A stretch of 64,000 nucleotides of DNA from Sinorhizobium shofinae (GCA_001704765.1 MBFK01000006.1:1-64000); one strand, 5' to 3'; positions 1 through 9,629 are shown, numbered from the stretch's first letter. Notes: a model not told the origin generated them from the letters alone. A program made the numbers and translations.

Positions 1-206
1 CCACACGGCAGCCTAAAGTCACAAACGCCAATCAGCAGACTCGGCCTCACCGAGGACAACCTATTGAGGCTCCACATCTAGTCGACTTCGAACATTACCT
101 CCCCGGTCATAGGTGCGAGTTTTGTTGAGGGTCAGCGGGTCACGCCTCAAAACCCAATGAAATACAGGCAGTAGACGGCGAATCATGTTTGTCTTATCGA
201 TTGCAT

Positions 207-1112
207 ATGAGATCGAGCCTCGAACATCTGCCGGAGAAGAAGCAGCGCGAACTCGCCCGCGTCGTTGAGATCATCCACGAGGAGTTTTCCGATGCACTGG
301 AGGGAAGCTCCGCCGCTTTCAAGAAGCGCGGCCGGATCCTGAAGATCATCCTGTTCGGCTCCTATGCGCGCGGCACCTTCGTCGACGAGCCGCACACGAT
401 GAAAGGCTACCGTTCCGACTACGACATCCTTGTCATCGTCAATTCGAAGAAGCTCGCCGAACCGGAATGCTGGGACAAGGCGACCGACCGGCTTATGTGG
501 GACAAGGGAGTCTCGACACCGGTGGGCCTGATCGTCCATGGCGCCCGGGAGGTGAACAACTTTCTGGCCGACGGGCAATATTTCTTCGTCGACATCGTGC
601 GCGAGGGCATCATTCTCTATGAGCTCGACGACCGGCCACTGGCGGAACCGAAACGGCTTTCTCCAGCCGACGCGCTCAGGGTGGCGGGTGAGCATTTCGA
701 GAGGCACTTTGCAAATGCTAAAGACTTCGCCGATGGCAGTCGTTTCTACCTGGAGAGATCTAATCTCCCGCTAGCTACTTTCGTGCTCCATCAGGCCGTA
801 GAAACCAACTATTCCTGCCTGTTACTGACCCTCACCAACTACAGCCCGCCGTCGCACAATCTGAAATTTCTGCGAGGTTTGGCAGAGGACCAGGACAGTC
901 GACTTATAGAGGCATGGCCGCGCGACCAGCATCGTTTTACCGCCTGGTACAACATCCTCAACGAGGCCTATGTGAAGGCGCGATACTCGAAGCACTTCGA
1001 GATTTCCGAGGAGGCGCTCGCTTGGCTTATCGAGCGGACCGAGCAGCTTCGCCGTCTCGTCGGGACAATCTGCAAGGAGCGGTTGGCTGAGTTGACGGTA
1101 GCTGTCCGGTAA
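207..1112 (+). CDS. Nucleotidyltransferase-HEPN fusion protein
   Basis: The protein has about 301 residues. An N-terminal polymerase-beta-like nucleotidyltransferase domain carries GSYARG (about residues 51-56) and the metal-binding DYD (about 71-73). The helical C-terminal half, from about residue 150, resembles HEPN domains (HQAVE helix, SHNLKFL turn, final ARYSKHFEI segment). In related two-gene MNT/HEPN modules the transferase modifies and silences a HEPN RNase; here both halves lie in one chain, so self-control is possible but only inferred. I chose ATG 207 over an upstream in-frame TTG at 189, which adds only six residues. It stands alone near the left edge, followed by a decayed gene and tRNA-Leu, an accessory setting. 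Confidence 0.8.
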   Translation: MRSSLEHLPEKKQRELARVVEIIHEEFSDALEGSSAAFKKRGRILKIILFGSYARGTFVDEPHTMKGYRSDYDILVIVNSKKLAEPECWDKATDRLMWDKGVSTPVGLIVHGAREVNNFLADGQYFFVDIVREGIILYELDDRPLAEPKRLSPADALRVAGEHFERHFANAKDFADGSRFYLERSNLPLATFVLHQAVETNYSCLLLTLTNYSPPSHNLKFLRGLAEDQDSRLIEAWPRDQHRFTAWYNILNEAYVKARYSKHFEISEEALAWLIERTEQLRRLVGTICKERLAELTVAVR

Positions 1113-1113
1113 G

Positions 1114-1735
1114 AGGACGGTTCGCGCCCTAGCGCGGCTGCGGGCCGATCGGCAGGCCTGCATCGAGGATTTCCGTCGCGCGTCCACGGAGCAGCTTGTC
1201 GAACTGCGCGGCCAGCGCGATACGGCGCCCGAAGAGTTGAAGAGGATGGAGTTGCGCCGAGACATGGTGGCGCTGACGGCGCCCGCCGATTCCGTCGTAC
1301 TCGATCTGGCATGCTCAGTCGGCTCGGTCGTGCGCGAAGCCGAACCGATCGTGACGCTCGTGCCCGTCAATGTGCCGCTCGAAGCGGAAGTTTCGATCAA
1401 TTCCCGCGACATCGGGCTTATCGCCGCGGGCGAGAGGTGCGAGCCAAGTTCGATGCCTATCCGTTTCAGAAATTTGGCACGGCCTCAGGCACGACCCGCA
1501 CCATCAGTCGCGACGCTTTCACCCCGAATGAGCAGCAAGGGGAGGCGAGGCAGCGGGCCTCTCCAAAAGCGCGCGTCGCGCTCGCTGACACCCCGCTCCG
1601 GGCCTCTGCCGGGCCGGTGCAACTTCTGCCTGGCATGACGGTCTCCGCCGAAATAATGGTGGGGCAGCGAACGGTGATGTCTTCCTCTATCCGCTGCTGC
1701 GCGGCATCGACGAGGGCCATCCGCGAGCCTTGACA
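1114..1735 (+). pseudogene. HlyD-family type I secretion membrane fusion protein remnant
   Basis: An open stretch without a convincing start reads as the C-terminal half of a type I secretion membrane fusion protein: a coiled-coil-like segment ending EELKRMELRRD, then the barrel part LTAPADSVVLDLA and VPLEAEVSINSRDIG. The frame is lost near 1435 and continues one frame over with AKFDAYPFQKFGTASGT and LLPGMTVSAEIMVGQRT. A second shift near 1680 returns to FLYPLLRGIDEGHPRA at the end. At least two frameshifts and a missing N-terminal half make it non-functional. No partner ABC exporter or TolC gene is visible. Confidence 0.8.
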
Positions 1736-1811
1736 TGCGCCAGGCCCGATGAGCTGCGGCTGTAGCGTTGAACCGGGTACTCACGTGGTGGGGATGCGCC
1801 CGCTGCAAAGA

Positions 1812-1894
1812 TGGTGCCCGGTGAGGGACTCGAACCCCCATGCTCTCGCGCTTGGACCTAAACCAAGTGTGTCTACCAATTCCACCAACCGGGC
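1812..1894 (-). tRNA. tRNA-Leu (anticodon UAG)
   Basis: Cloverleaf on the minus strand with acceptor GCCCGGT pairing with ACCGGGC, encoded CCA at 1814-1812, anticodon stem CTTGG/CCAAG around loop TTTAGGT, a variable arm, and a GGTTCGAGTCC T-arm. Its 3' end faces the accessory DNA at 1-1811. Confidence 0.95.
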
Positions 1895-2438
1895 AACGGA
1901 GGTGTGTCCGAAGCCTGTAGAACAATGACAGGCATTTTGGCAAGCCTTGCGTGGAGACCGTGGCGATGGCACGGAACAGGCGCCGGTGTTCTGCGTCTCA
2001 GTTGATATGTAGCCCCGCGGACAGCGACAACTGCACTGGTCTTCCGCACCGGAAATGCTTGCCATTCGGCGGCTATCGGGTGTATTTGGCGCCCTTGACA
2101 CACTGCGAATGTGCCATGACTTCGTGACGTCCTGTCGAGAGCGACGTGGCGGTCGCGGCTAAGTGATTGGGTTCACTGGCATCTGGCAGATCGACATTGC
2201 GTGGCGGTGACTTTGGTTCTGGTGCGGCAAGGCGAAATGGTTCAAGTCTTCCAATCGCACCGGGACATATCGCGGCCACATGTCGGTATTCGAAGGTGAG
2301 GAGAGCGGGCAAAATGCCATTTTGCTTGCAAAACGGTTGCGGAATTGCGTAAAGCCACTCCCGGCAAATGGATCGGCTCAAGTGCTCGCCAGACCTCTCG
2401 GGGCAAGAGCACTGTCAACGTGAAGTGAAGGTTTGAAC
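1895..2438. other. Intergenic region upstream of tig
   Basis: About 540 bases without a supported gene. The short open frames here have no ribosome binding site and no recognisable product. The only clear structure is the perfect inverted repeat at 2309-2325. The tig promoter presumably lies in the right half, but I cannot place its boxes. Confidence 0.5.
2309..2325. promoter_or_regulatory. Perfect inverted repeat upstream of tig
   Basis: GCAAAATG and CATTTTGC flank a single C, an uninterrupted 8-bp dyad about 114 bp before the tig start. No T-run follows, so a protein-binding site is more likely than a terminator. Function unproven. Confidence 0.4.
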
Positions 2439-3914
2439 ATGCAGGTTATCGAAACGCTCGCTCAAGGGCTGAAGCGCGAACTCAAGGTCGTAATCCCGGC
2501 CAACGAAATGCAAACTCGGATGAACGAGCGCCTGGCCGAGGTGAAGGACCGTGTCCGCATCAACGGCTTCCGCCCCGGCAAGGTGCCGGTTGCGCATCTG
2601 AAGAAGGTCTACGGCAAGTCGATCATGGCCGATCTCGTCAACGAGATCGTTCGCGAAAAGCCGACCGAAATTCTGACGAGCCGCGGCGAAAAGTCGGCCA
2701 CGCAGCCTGAAGTGGCCATGACCGAGGACGAGGCCGAAGCCGACAAGATCCTCAAGGCCGAAGCCGATTTCGAATTCACACTCGCTTACGAGATCATCCC
2801 GCCGATCGAGCTCAAGGATGCGACCGGCATCAAGGTGACCCGCGAAGTCATCGAGATCAGCGAGGACGAAGTCAACGAGCAGATCCTGCGTATCGCCGAA
2901 AGCGCGCGCACCTATGAATCTAAGAAGGGCAAGGCAGCCAACGGCGACCGTGTCATCATCGACTATCTCGGCAAGGTAGACGGCGTCGCCTTCGACGGCG
3001 GCAAGGACGAGGACGCCGAACTGGTCCTCGGCTCCAACCGCTTCATCCCCGGCTTCGAAGAGCAGCTCGTCGGCGTCAAGGCCGGCGACGAGAAGACGAT
3101 TACGGTCACCTTCCCGGCCGATTATCCGGCCGCCAACCTCGCTGGCAAGGAAGCAACCTTCGACATCACCGTGAAGGATGTTGCCGGCGCTGCTCCGATC
3201 GAAATCAACGACGAACTGGCAAAGAAGCTCGGCCTCGAATCGGCCGACAAGCTGAAGGAAATCGTGCGCGGCCAGATCGAAAGCCAGTACGGTTCGGTCA
3301 CCCGCCAGAAGGTCAAGCGCCAGCTCCTCGACCAGCTCGACGAACTCTACCAGTTCGAAACGCCCGAGCGCCTCGTCAACGCCGAATTCGAGAACATCTG
3401 GCGCCAGATCAACACCGATCTTGAGCAGGCCGGCAAGACCTTCGCCGATGAGGACACGACGGAAGAGGAAGCTCGTGCCGAATACCGCAAGCTCGCTGAG
3501 CGCCGCGTCCGTCTCGGCCTCGTTCTCTCCGAAATCGGCGAGAGGGCCGGCGTTCAGGTGAGCGATGACGAAATGCAGCGCTCGCTGTTCGAGCAGCTGC
3601 GTCAGTTCCCTGGCCAGGAAAAGCAGATCCTCGACTATTTCAAGAACACCCCCGGTGCTGCCGCTTCGCTGCGCGCTCCGCTCTTCGAAGAGAAGGTCGT
3701 CGATCACCTGCTTTCGGAAGTCTCGGTGACCGACAAGACGGTCTCCAAGGACGAACTGATGGCTGAGGACGAAGCCGAAGACAAGCCGGCAAAGAAGGCA
3801 CCCGCCAAGAAGAAGGCGGCTGCCAAGGCCGAAGCTGCCGAAGGCGAAGAAGCCGCAGCACCGAAGAAGAAGGCTCCGGCCAAGAAGAAGGCCGCGGACG
3901 AGAGCGCCGAGTAA
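2439..3914 (+). CDS. tig: Trigger factor, ribosome-associated chaperone
   Basis: The product binds the ribosome near the exit tunnel and shields nascent chains. The N-terminal ribosome-binding domain contains the signature GFRPGKVP (about residues 44-51). A central FKBP-type prolyl isomerase domain follows (about 160-245, [14 protein letters not shown]), then a helical C-terminal chaperone domain. At 491 residues it exceeds the roughly 430 of E. coli because of a low-complexity Lys/Ala/Glu tail with repeated [13 protein letters not shown] units, common in rhizobial forms. ATG 2439 is preferred to an in-frame TTG six bases upstream because it gives the canonical N-terminus MQVIETL. It is monocistronic, with a strong terminator. 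Confidence 0.97.
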   Translation: MQVIETLAQGLKRELKVVIPANEMQTRMNERLAEVKDRVRINGFRPGKVPVAHLKKVYGKSIMADLVNEIVREKPTEILTSRGEKSATQPEVAMTEDEAEADKILKAEADFEFTLAYEIIPPIELKDATGIKVTREVIEISEDEVNEQILRIAESARTYESKKGKAANGDRVIIDYLGKVDGVAFDGGKDEDAELVLGSNRFIPGFEEQLVGVKAGDEKTITVTFPADYPAANLAGKEATFDITVKDVAGAAPIEINDELAKKLGLESADKLKEIVRGQIESQYGSVTRQKVKRQLLDQLDELYQFETPERLVNAEFENIWRQINTDLEQAGKTFADEDTTEEEARAEYRKLAERRVRLGLVLSEIGERAGVQVSDDEMQRSLFEQLRQFPGQEKQILDYFKNTPGAAASLRAPLFEEKVVDHLLSEVSVTDKTVSKDELMAEDEAEDKPAKKAPAKKKAAAKAEAAEGEEAAAPKKKAPAKKKAADESAE

Positions 3915-3936
3915 TCGGCATTCTCCAGAGCATTTG

Positions 3937-3962
3937 AAGGCCGCCTTCCGGGCGGCCTTTTC
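3937..3962 (+). terminator. Rho-independent terminator of tig
   Basis: Stem AAGGCCGCC (3937-3945) pairs with GGCGGCCTT (3951-3959) around a five-base loop, followed by a T-rich stretch, 23 bases after the tig stop. Confidence 0.85.
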
Positions 3963-3969
3963 GTTTGAG

Positions 3970-3999
3970 CAAAAGAGAAAAGCCGCCGAAATCGGCGGC
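3970..3999 (-). terminator. Rho-independent terminator facing sthA
   Basis: Read on the minus strand, GCCGCCGA and TCGGCGGC form a hairpin followed by TTTTCTCTTTT. It lies beyond the palindromic repeat downstream of sthA and would end its transcript just before the convergent tig terminator. Confidence 0.65.
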
Positions 4000-4031
4000 C
4001 GGGATTGCAGGAGGCGAGGTGCGAGAACCTA

Positions 4032-4136
4032 CTAGAGCATCCTGCTTTCAAGGAAACACTGAAAGCAGAAGAGTTGCTCTAGATTCAAAATGCTAGAGCG
4101 TCCTTTGCGCGTTCATTCGAACGCGCGGCGTTCTAG
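4032..4136. repeat. Double palindromic intergenic repeat (rhizobial type)
   Basis: Two adjacent imperfect palindromes. The first (4032-4082) has outer arms CTAGAGCA/TGCTCTAG and inner arms CTGCTTTCA/TGAAAGCAG. The second (4093-4136) has outer arms CTAGAGCG/GCGTTCTAG and inner arms GCGCGTTC/GAACGCGC. The shared CTAGAGC ends resemble short mosaic repeats common between genes in Sinorhizobium; that comparison is from memory. The second palindrome overlaps the sthA stop codon. Confidence 0.7.
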
Positions 4137-5533
4137 GCCTTGATCTCGCCCATGCGGTTCCAGGCGTCGAGCCCGGCGATCTTGTAGGCCTCCGCAAGGG
4201 TCGGGTAGTTGAAAGTGTTTTCGACGAAATATTCGATCGTTCCCTTCAGGTTCAGAACCGCCTGGCCGATATGGACGAGTTCGGTGGCGCCTTCGCCAAG
4301 GATGTGCACGCCGAGCAGGCGCCGGGTCTTCAGCGAGAAGATCATCTTCAGGAGGCCCGCATCGAGCCCCATGATGTGCCCGCGCGACGTTTCGCGGAAA
4401 CGGGCGATGCCGCATTCGTAAGGGATGCCGCGTTCCTTCACTTCCTCTTCGGACAGCCCGCAGGTGGATATTTCCGGCACGGCATAGATGCCGTAGGGGA
4501 AGTATTTCTGCGGCTCCTTGGCGATTGCGCCGACGGCGACGCGCGCTGCGACGCGGCCCTGTTCCATCGAGGTCGAAGCGAGGCTCGGGAAGCCGACCAC
4601 GTCGCCTGCGGCATAGATGTTCGGAACGGCAGTTTGGAATGTTTCCGGGTTGACCTTGAGCCGCCCGCGGCTGTCCGCTTCGAGACCGGCGGCCCCGAGA
4701 TTGAGCGCATCGGTAGCTCCCATGCGGCCGGCGGCAAACAGGACCATATCCGTCGTGATTTTGCGGCCATTGTCGAGTGTAAGCATAACCTTACCATTAT
4801 CGAGGCGCTCCACCTTCTCGGCTTTCTGGCCGAGGTTGAGCTTCATGTTGCGGTCCCGTAGCTGATAGGTGAAGTCCTCGACAATCTCCTTGTCGATAAA
4901 GTCGAGCATGGTCGCCTTGGGGTCGATCACTGTCACCTGCGTGTCGAGCGCGCTGAAGATGGTGGCATATTCGATGCCGACGACCCCGGCGCCAATGACC
5001 ACGAGCGAGCGCGGCAGATCCCGCATCTCGAGGAGCTCGTCGCTATCGACAACGGTCTTCCCGTCGAACGGAATATAATCCGGTCGAAAGGGTTTCGTGC
5101 CAACTGCGAGCAGGATACTGGTGCCGGAAACGTTTATGCTCTCGCCGTCGTCCTTGATGACTTCGAGCGTGGTCGGATCGACGAAGCTTGCCCTGCCGCG
5201 GATGTGCTGGACGCGGTTTCGCGCGAATTGATGCTCCAGGACCTCCACCTCGTGGTTGAGCGTGATGATCAGGCGCTGGCGCAGATCCTCGGCGCTGATC
5301 TCCTGCTTCACCCGGTAGGAACGGCCATAGAAGCCGCGCTCGCGCCACCCTGAGAGGTTGAGTGCCGTCTCGCGCAGCGTCTTGGATGGAATCGTCCCGG
5401 TGTGGACCGAGACGCCGCCAACGCGCTTGCCCTGCTCGATGACGAGCACTTTCTTGCCAAGCTTGGCCGCCTGAATTGCGCCTCTGCGTCCGGCGGGACC
5501 GCTGCCGACGACGATAAGATCGAACTGGTTCAT
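4133..5533 (-). CDS. sthA: Soluble (Si-specific) pyridine nucleotide transhydrogenase
   Basis: This cytoplasmic FAD enzyme balances NADPH and NADH. About 466 residues, family-typical. The N-terminal FAD site is FDLIVVGSGPAGRRGA (about 4-19); a second Rossmann motif, VVIGAGVVGIEYA, lies near residues 178-190; a C-terminal dimerisation domain follows. In lipoamide dehydrogenases this N-terminal position carries a redox CxxxxC pair; here it reads GTIPSKTLRE, the normal transhydrogenase form. I start at MNQFDLIVVG because the extra 13 upstream codons do not fit the family. It is divergent from corA across 188 bp. The stop codon lies inside a palindromic repeat. Confidence 0.93.
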   Translation of the reverse strand: MNQFDLIVVGSGPAGRRGAIQAAKLGKKVLVIEQGKRVGGVSVHTGTIPSKTLRETALNLSGWRERGFYGRSYRVKQEISAEDLRQRLIITLNHEVEVLEHQFARNRVQHIRGRASFVDPTTLEVIKDDGESINVSGTSILLAVGTKPFRPDYIPFDGKTVVDSDELLEMRDLPRSLVVIGAGVVGIEYATIFSALDTQVTVIDPKATMLDFIDKEIVEDFTYQLRDRNMKLNLGQKAEKVERLDNGKVMLTLDNGRKITTDMVLFAAGRMGATDALNLGAAGLEADSRGRLKVNPETFQTAVPNIYAAGDVVGFPSLASTSMEQGRVAARVAVGAIAKEPQKYFPYGIYAVPEISTCGLSEEEVKERGIPYECGIARFRETSRGHIMGLDAGLLKMIFSLKTRRLLGVHILGEGATELVHIGQAVLNLKGTIEYFVENTFNYPTLAEAYKIAGLDAWNRMGEIKA

Positions 5534-5721
5534 GAACGCTTCCCCTGACCCAAGCGAGAATCGTTTTTGCAATGCGGCAAAATTCGCGCACGGACATCTA
5601 TATCGTCAATCGGACCGTTTGATGAAGTAGCAATGCCGCAACGATCTGTCCTGGATGCGTCCGATGCCAAATATCGCTATGCTGCTCGCATTCGACGGCG
5701 GGAAAGGGAGGACGGAGAGGC

Positions 5722-6786
5722 ATGGCGCTCGAGTGGATGAATGGTCCGTCGAATGGTTCGCAGCCCGCGCACAGCGATGTCAGCGAGCACGCGGCCGCAG
5801 AGACGGCGAGCAGTCGCCCCGGCGTCGTGGCGGCCGCCGTCTACCAGGACGGGCGGCGCCTTCGCGACATCCAGATTGAAGAGGCCGGAGAGTGGCGAAA
5901 CCGCGAAAACGTCGTGATCTGGATCGGCCTGCATGAGCCGGACCAGGACTTGCTTCGGCAGGTGCAGAAGGAATTCGACCTGCATGATCTGGCAATCGAG
6001 GACGCCGGCAAGGCGCATCAGCGTCCGAAGCTCGAAATCTACGGCGACGCAATCTTCGTCGTGGCTCGCACGGCCCATATGGTCGACGAGGAGATCGCCT
6101 TCGGTGAGACTCACCTATTCGTCGGGCGCGGCTATGTCGTATCCGTTCGTCACGGCCCGTCGACGTCCTACATGGCGGTGAGGCAGCGCTGCGAGTCCTC
6201 GCCGGCCGCGTTGGCTCATGGCGAAAACTATATTCTTTATTCGATCCTCGACTTCATCGTCGATAACTACATGCCGGTGGTAGAGGCGATCCACAGCCAA
6301 GTGGAGGAACTGGAAGACCGGCTGCTGCGCTCCCGGTTGGACAAGGGGGATATCGAGCGACTCTACATGCTCCGGCGCAATCTGCTGCGCTTGCGCAATG
6401 CCGCCGTTCCGCTGGTCGATGTCTGCCGACGGCACGAGCATCTCGAATTGCCGGGAATGGACGCGGCCATGCAGCCGCTTTTCCGCGATGTCACCGATCA
6501 CGTCCGCCGCGTCCAGGAGGACATTGACGCGCTTCGCGAAGTGCTTGCCTTCACCTTCGAGGCAAGCTTGATGATCGGCCAGTCCGAGCAGACGGAAATC
6601 TCGCGCAAGCTTGCCTCGTGGGCGGCAATCCTGGCAGTCCCCACGGCGATCGCCGGGATCTACGGCATGAACTTCGAGGAGATGCCGGAATTGCACTTCC
6701 GCTACGGCTATTTTCTCGTATTGGCCGTGATCGTCGGGCTGTGCGCGACGCTCTATCGCTTCTTCAAGCGGGCTCGCTGGCTTTGA
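5722..6786 (+). CDS. corA: CorA-family magnesium/divalent cation transporter
   Basis: A 354-residue inner-membrane channel subunit for Mg2+ and related ions; the family works as pentamers. A large N-terminal cytoplasmic domain leads to a long helix (about 200-290) and two C-terminal membrane segments. The selectivity motif GMN is at about 315-317, followed by NFEEMPELHFRYGY between the segments, and the chain ends in the basic FFKRARWL. GGGAGGACGGAG upstream supports ATG 5722. The N-terminal 30 residues are polar and poorly conserved in kind. The symbol is given at family level; rhizobia can carry several paralogues. Confidence 0.9.
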   Translation: MALEWMNGPSNGSQPAHSDVSEHAAAETASSRPGVVAAAVYQDGRRLRDIQIEEAGEWRNRENVVIWIGLHEPDQDLLRQVQKEFDLHDLAIEDAGKAHQRPKLEIYGDAIFVVARTAHMVDEEIAFGETHLFVGRGYVVSVRHGPSTSYMAVRQRCESSPAALAHGENYILYSILDFIVDNYMPVVEAIHSQVEELEDRLLRSRLDKGDIERLYMLRRNLLRLRNAAVPLVDVCRRHEHLELPGMDAAMQPLFRDVTDHVRRVQEDIDALREVLAFTFEASLMIGQSEQTEISRKLASWAAILAVPTAIAGIYGMNFEEMPELHFRYGYFLVLAVIVGLCATLYRFFKRARWL

Positions 6787-7242
6787 TCGGACGGACTGGG
6801 GGAGGGCAGCTTGGCAGCGGATGATGAAGTTCGGTGGGGCCAACCGAACGTCGCCACCGAATCCATTTGACCCGGCACTATCGTTCCGTGCTGGCAAAAT
6901 TCGAGTCCGCCGTGGCACTGTCGTCGCTTCCGGCGTTGGTGCCGTCGTGCGTACCTTTGTTTTTCTCTCGTCCCCAGCCATTGTTACCCTTGGCGGTTTC
7001 CTCCGGTGGGCAGTAAGTAAGCAGTCGATCCGACAAGTGCTATGCCAACGCTTAGAAAGATTGTTTTCGCGAGTTTCTTTGAAGTCATCGATTTCCTCCC
7101 CATTGTGAAGATGAATTTCTATGACGATCAAGGATGACCCGTCTCGGTAGCAGTGTCACCTTGGTACTTATAACATTCTGTGCGACCGCAATGCGTAGAG
7201 AATGCCACCTTGGTAGGGGTCGATGCTGCATTCGATCTAAAT
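6787..7242. other. Intergenic region between corA and the radC remnant
   Basis: About 455 bases. It contains the small minus-strand gene at 6984-7088. Just downstream, a second minus-strand start (ATG 6981, preceded by AAGGG) reads MAGDERK and then runs without a proper end. In a shifted frame the same DNA gives a hydrophilic Ser/Thr/Asn/Asp-rich tail ending at 6878, so a second small gene may have been frameshifted. The rest shows nothing clear. Confidence 0.4.
6984..7088 (-). CDS. Small single-span membrane or exported protein
   Basis: A 34-residue reading frame starting MTSKKLAKTIFL. A basic head is followed by a hydrophobic segment (about residues 9-26) and a short polar end (GGNRQG). 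A strong ribosome binding site, GGGGAGGAAATCG, sits immediately before the ATG. A second candidate start overlaps its stop codon. I do not recognise the product. It could be a membrane peptide or an uncleaved signal-anchored protein. No homologue is known to me, so support rests on the start signal and composition. Confidence 0.45.
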   Translation of the reverse strand: MTSKKLAKTIFLSVGIALVGSTAYLLPTGGNRQG

Positions 7243-8028
7243 TCATTTAATCGAGAGATATTGCGGAGCGCTCTCGATGGGATCAAAGCGATTTGGGGGA
7301 TTTGTCAGCAGCTGGACTAGAACAGTCGCAGCCCCTTCATGCTGACGTGTCATTTCTATATCCGCCCGCGATGGCGTCGGATCTCCCGACGGATGATTAT
7401 GGACCAGGATCAAGGCGGTCGCGGAAAGCTCCAGGGGCACGCTTGACGACCTCGCGCGGATAGACCGGCGGTATGGTCGATCGTTCCCTGCTGCTGCACT
7501 TCATCGGCAATCAGCGTGTTGCGTTTGTCGAGAAACAGGATGCGGAACTGTTCCTTCGTTTCATGCGCCATTGCAGCGTGACAATAGTCCACGGCGGTCC
7601 AGGAGACAGAACCTACTTGTTGCGCAGTTCGCTCTTCAGCATCCTCTGTGCTGCGGTCGCGATGAGTTTCAGGTCGAGCGCGACGGATCCGCCGCCGCCC
7701 TCGACCTCCTGCAGCAGGTGCTGCGGCGCGCCGAAGACCCGGCAAGCGTGCCAAAGCGAGCGAGAAGGTCCTTGGCGATCGCTTCGTGTCGCGGCGGGAA
7801 TGAGGCGGAACAGAATGAGTTCGAGGATCTCTTAATCGGCGAGCGCCGCATCGCCTTGTTCCCGGTAGCGAACCCGTAGCCGATCGCGGCGGCCGTGATA
7901 GTGCGCCTCGGCGCTGCCGCCAAGAGCCGGCACCTTGTCGAGCTTCCGCGTCTTCTGCTGCGCGACGAATGCCGTTCGTCGGCGTGCTGAGCCGCGTCCG
8001 GTTCAGGAAAAAGGGGCGGATTCGTCAC
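7243..8028 (-). pseudogene. radC: RadC/JAMM-domain protein, frameshifted
   Basis: Pieces of a RadC-family protein appear in different minus-strand frames. The N-terminus starts [12 protein letters not shown] at GTG 8028, overlapping the map stop. The middle contains [20 protein letters not shown] and [20 protein letters not shown], and the JAMM metal-site region reads [16 protein letters not shown]. At least two frameshifts separate them. After RADIEM the expected C-terminus is replaced by unrelated sequence. The start overlap suggests it was once translated with map. Despite the name, the family has no firm role in repair. Confidence 0.85.
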
Positions 8029-8864
8029 GCGTTGCCCAGTGCGCGGACGCCGGGCTCAAAAAGGCCGGCCGGTGAAAGGGTGAAAACTTCGCAGCCGTTC
8101 GCCGTAACGCCGACGGTGTGTTCGTACTGCGCCGAAAGCGACCGGTCGCGCGTCACCGCCGTCCAGCCGTCCGAGAGCACCTTCACATGCGGCCGGCCGA
8201 GATTGATCATCGGCTCGATCGTGAAGATCATGCCCTCCTTGAGTTCCGGCCCCTCACTGGCGTGGCCATAGTGGAGGATGTTTGGAGCATCGTGGAACAG
8301 GCGGCCTACGCCGTGGCCGCAGAAGTCTCTGACGACCGAGCAGCGCTCCGACTCCGCATAGATCTGGATTGCCTCGCCGATCGCGCCGGTACGGGCCCCG
8401 GGTCGAACCGCTGCTATGCCGCGCATCAGGCATTCATGCGTGACTTCGAGCAGGCGTTCGGCGGCGCGCTTGATCTCGCCGACCGGGTACATCCGGCTGG
8501 AATCGCCATGCCAGCCATCGACGACATAGGTCACGTCGATGTTGACGATATCGCCGTCGCGCAGGGGCTTGTCGTTCGGTATGCCGTGGCAGACGACGTG
8601 GTTGATCGAGGTGCAGGACGACTTGGTATATCCGCGATAGTTCAAGGTCGCGGGCAGCGCACCGTGGTCCATGCCGAACTCGAAGACGAAGCGATCGATC
8701 TCTTCCGTCGTCACGCCGGGCCTCACCCGCGACACCAGTTCGTCGAGGCAGCGTGCCGTCACCTGACAGGCCTTGCGCATGCCTTCGAATCCATCCGGTC
8801 CGTAGAGACGAATGACGCCGGTGTTTTTGTAGGGGGCAGCGCCGGCCTCGATATAAGTTACCAT
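8025..8864 (-). CDS. map: Methionine aminopeptidase, type I
   Basis: Cleaves the initiator methionine from nascent proteins in the cytoplasm. At 279 residues it is slightly longer than the E. coli enzyme. The metal ligands lie in conserved contexts: two Asp in [19 protein letters not shown], His in [13 protein letters not shown], Glu in [11 protein letters not shown] and Glu in AQYEHTVGV. The start overlaps the end of sfsA by seven bases, and its stop overlaps the broken radC start, so phaC–sfsA–map–radC reads as one tight minus-strand transcription unit. Confidence 0.95.
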   Translation of the reverse strand: MVTYIEAGAAPYKNTGVIRLYGPDGFEGMRKACQVTARCLDELVSRVRPGVTTEEIDRFVFEFGMDHGALPATLNYRGYTKSSCTSINHVVCHGIPNDKPLRDGDIVNIDVTYVVDGWHGDSSRMYPVGEIKRAAERLLEVTHECLMRGIAAVRPGARTGAIGEAIQIYAESERCSVVRDFCGHGVGRLFHDAPNILHYGHASEGPELKEGMIFTIEPMINLGRPHVKVLSDGWTAVTRDRSLSAQYEHTVGVTANGCEVFTLSPAGLFEPGVRALGNA

Positions 8865-9613
8865 TCCAAGACTTTCGATGTTTCAGGCGGTTTTCTTAAA
8901 TCAGCAAGGACCGGTTCGTCCACTATCATCGCTCCGGCCGGCACGATCTCGAAGGGCGATACCGCGCATCTGATCGCATAGGCTTCGACGCCGCGCGCAG
9001 CGGCCCGTTCGAAAGCCCGAGCATAAACCGGATCGAGGTCGCGGCATATCCGCAAGACGCTGCAGTCGTTTCTTTGAACAACATACAGCATGATCGCCCG
9101 GTGTCCCGCCTCGACCATGTCCCCGAGTTCGTCAAGGTGCTTGGCGCCGCGCTCCGTCGGGCTGTCCGGAAACTCCGCCAACGCCTCGGCGCGGCTGAAA
9201 TGGACATTCTTCACCTCGACATAGGCAAGGCCTTTTGCCGGATCGCTAAGCAGAATGTCGATCCTTGAATTGCGCCCGTATCTCTGTTCGCGGCGCAGGA
9301 CTTCATAAGTATGGAGATCGCTGACCAGTCCGGCGACGATCGCTTCCTCGGCGATTCGGTTTGGCAGCCCGGTATTGATGCCGACAAGCGTGCCGTTCGC
9401 CTCGACGATTTCCAGCATGTGGCGATACTTGCGCGTTGGCGAGTCATGCTCCGACAGCCAGATTGCCGATCCGGGCGCCGTCAGGCCGCGCATCGAGCCG
9501 GTATTCGGGCAAGATCCGGTGATTCGCGTCCCGTCGGCAAGGTCTGCATCGAAGAGGAAACGTTTGTAACGCTTGAGAAGCGTCGCTGGAACGAGCGGGC
9601 GGGAGAAGTTCAC
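8858..9613 (-). CDS. sfsA: SfsA-family DNA-binding/nuclease-like protein
   Basis: About 251 residues. The family was named for an effect on sugar fermentation in E. coli; structures suggest a nuclease-like fold, and its role is unsettled. Typical segments are [14 protein letters not shown] near the start, [11 protein letters not shown], and the acidic core IDILLSDP…YVEVKNV (a D…ExK-like arrangement), followed by [14 protein letters not shown] chose GTG 9613: it lies 17 bases after the phaC stop and gives the usual short N-terminus. The long open frame upstream is the antisense of phaC coding and is not part of the gene. Confidence 0.88.
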   Translation of the reverse strand: MNFSRPLVPATLLKRYKRFLFDADLADGTRITGSCPNTGSMRGLTAPGSAIWLSEHDSPTRKYRHMLEIVEANGTLVGINTGLPNRIAEEAIVAGLVSDLHTYEVLRREQRYGRNSRIDILLSDPAKGLAYVEVKNVHFSRAEALAEFPDSPTERGAKHLDELGDMVEAGHRAIMLYVVQRNDCSVLRICRDLDPVYARAFERAAARGVEAYAIRCAVSPFEIVPAGAMIVDEPVLADLRKPPETSKVLEW

Positions 9614-9629
9614 GATGCGTTTCCGCGGG

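Noticed and set aside
2415..3707. Long antisense open frame across tig
   Set aside because: Codon-bias shadow of tig; composition is Leu/Asp/Val-rich with no motif.
4133..5533. SthA lacking the redox cysteine pair as an anomaly
   Set aside because: Absence of the pair (GTIPSKTL) is normal for soluble transhydrogenases.
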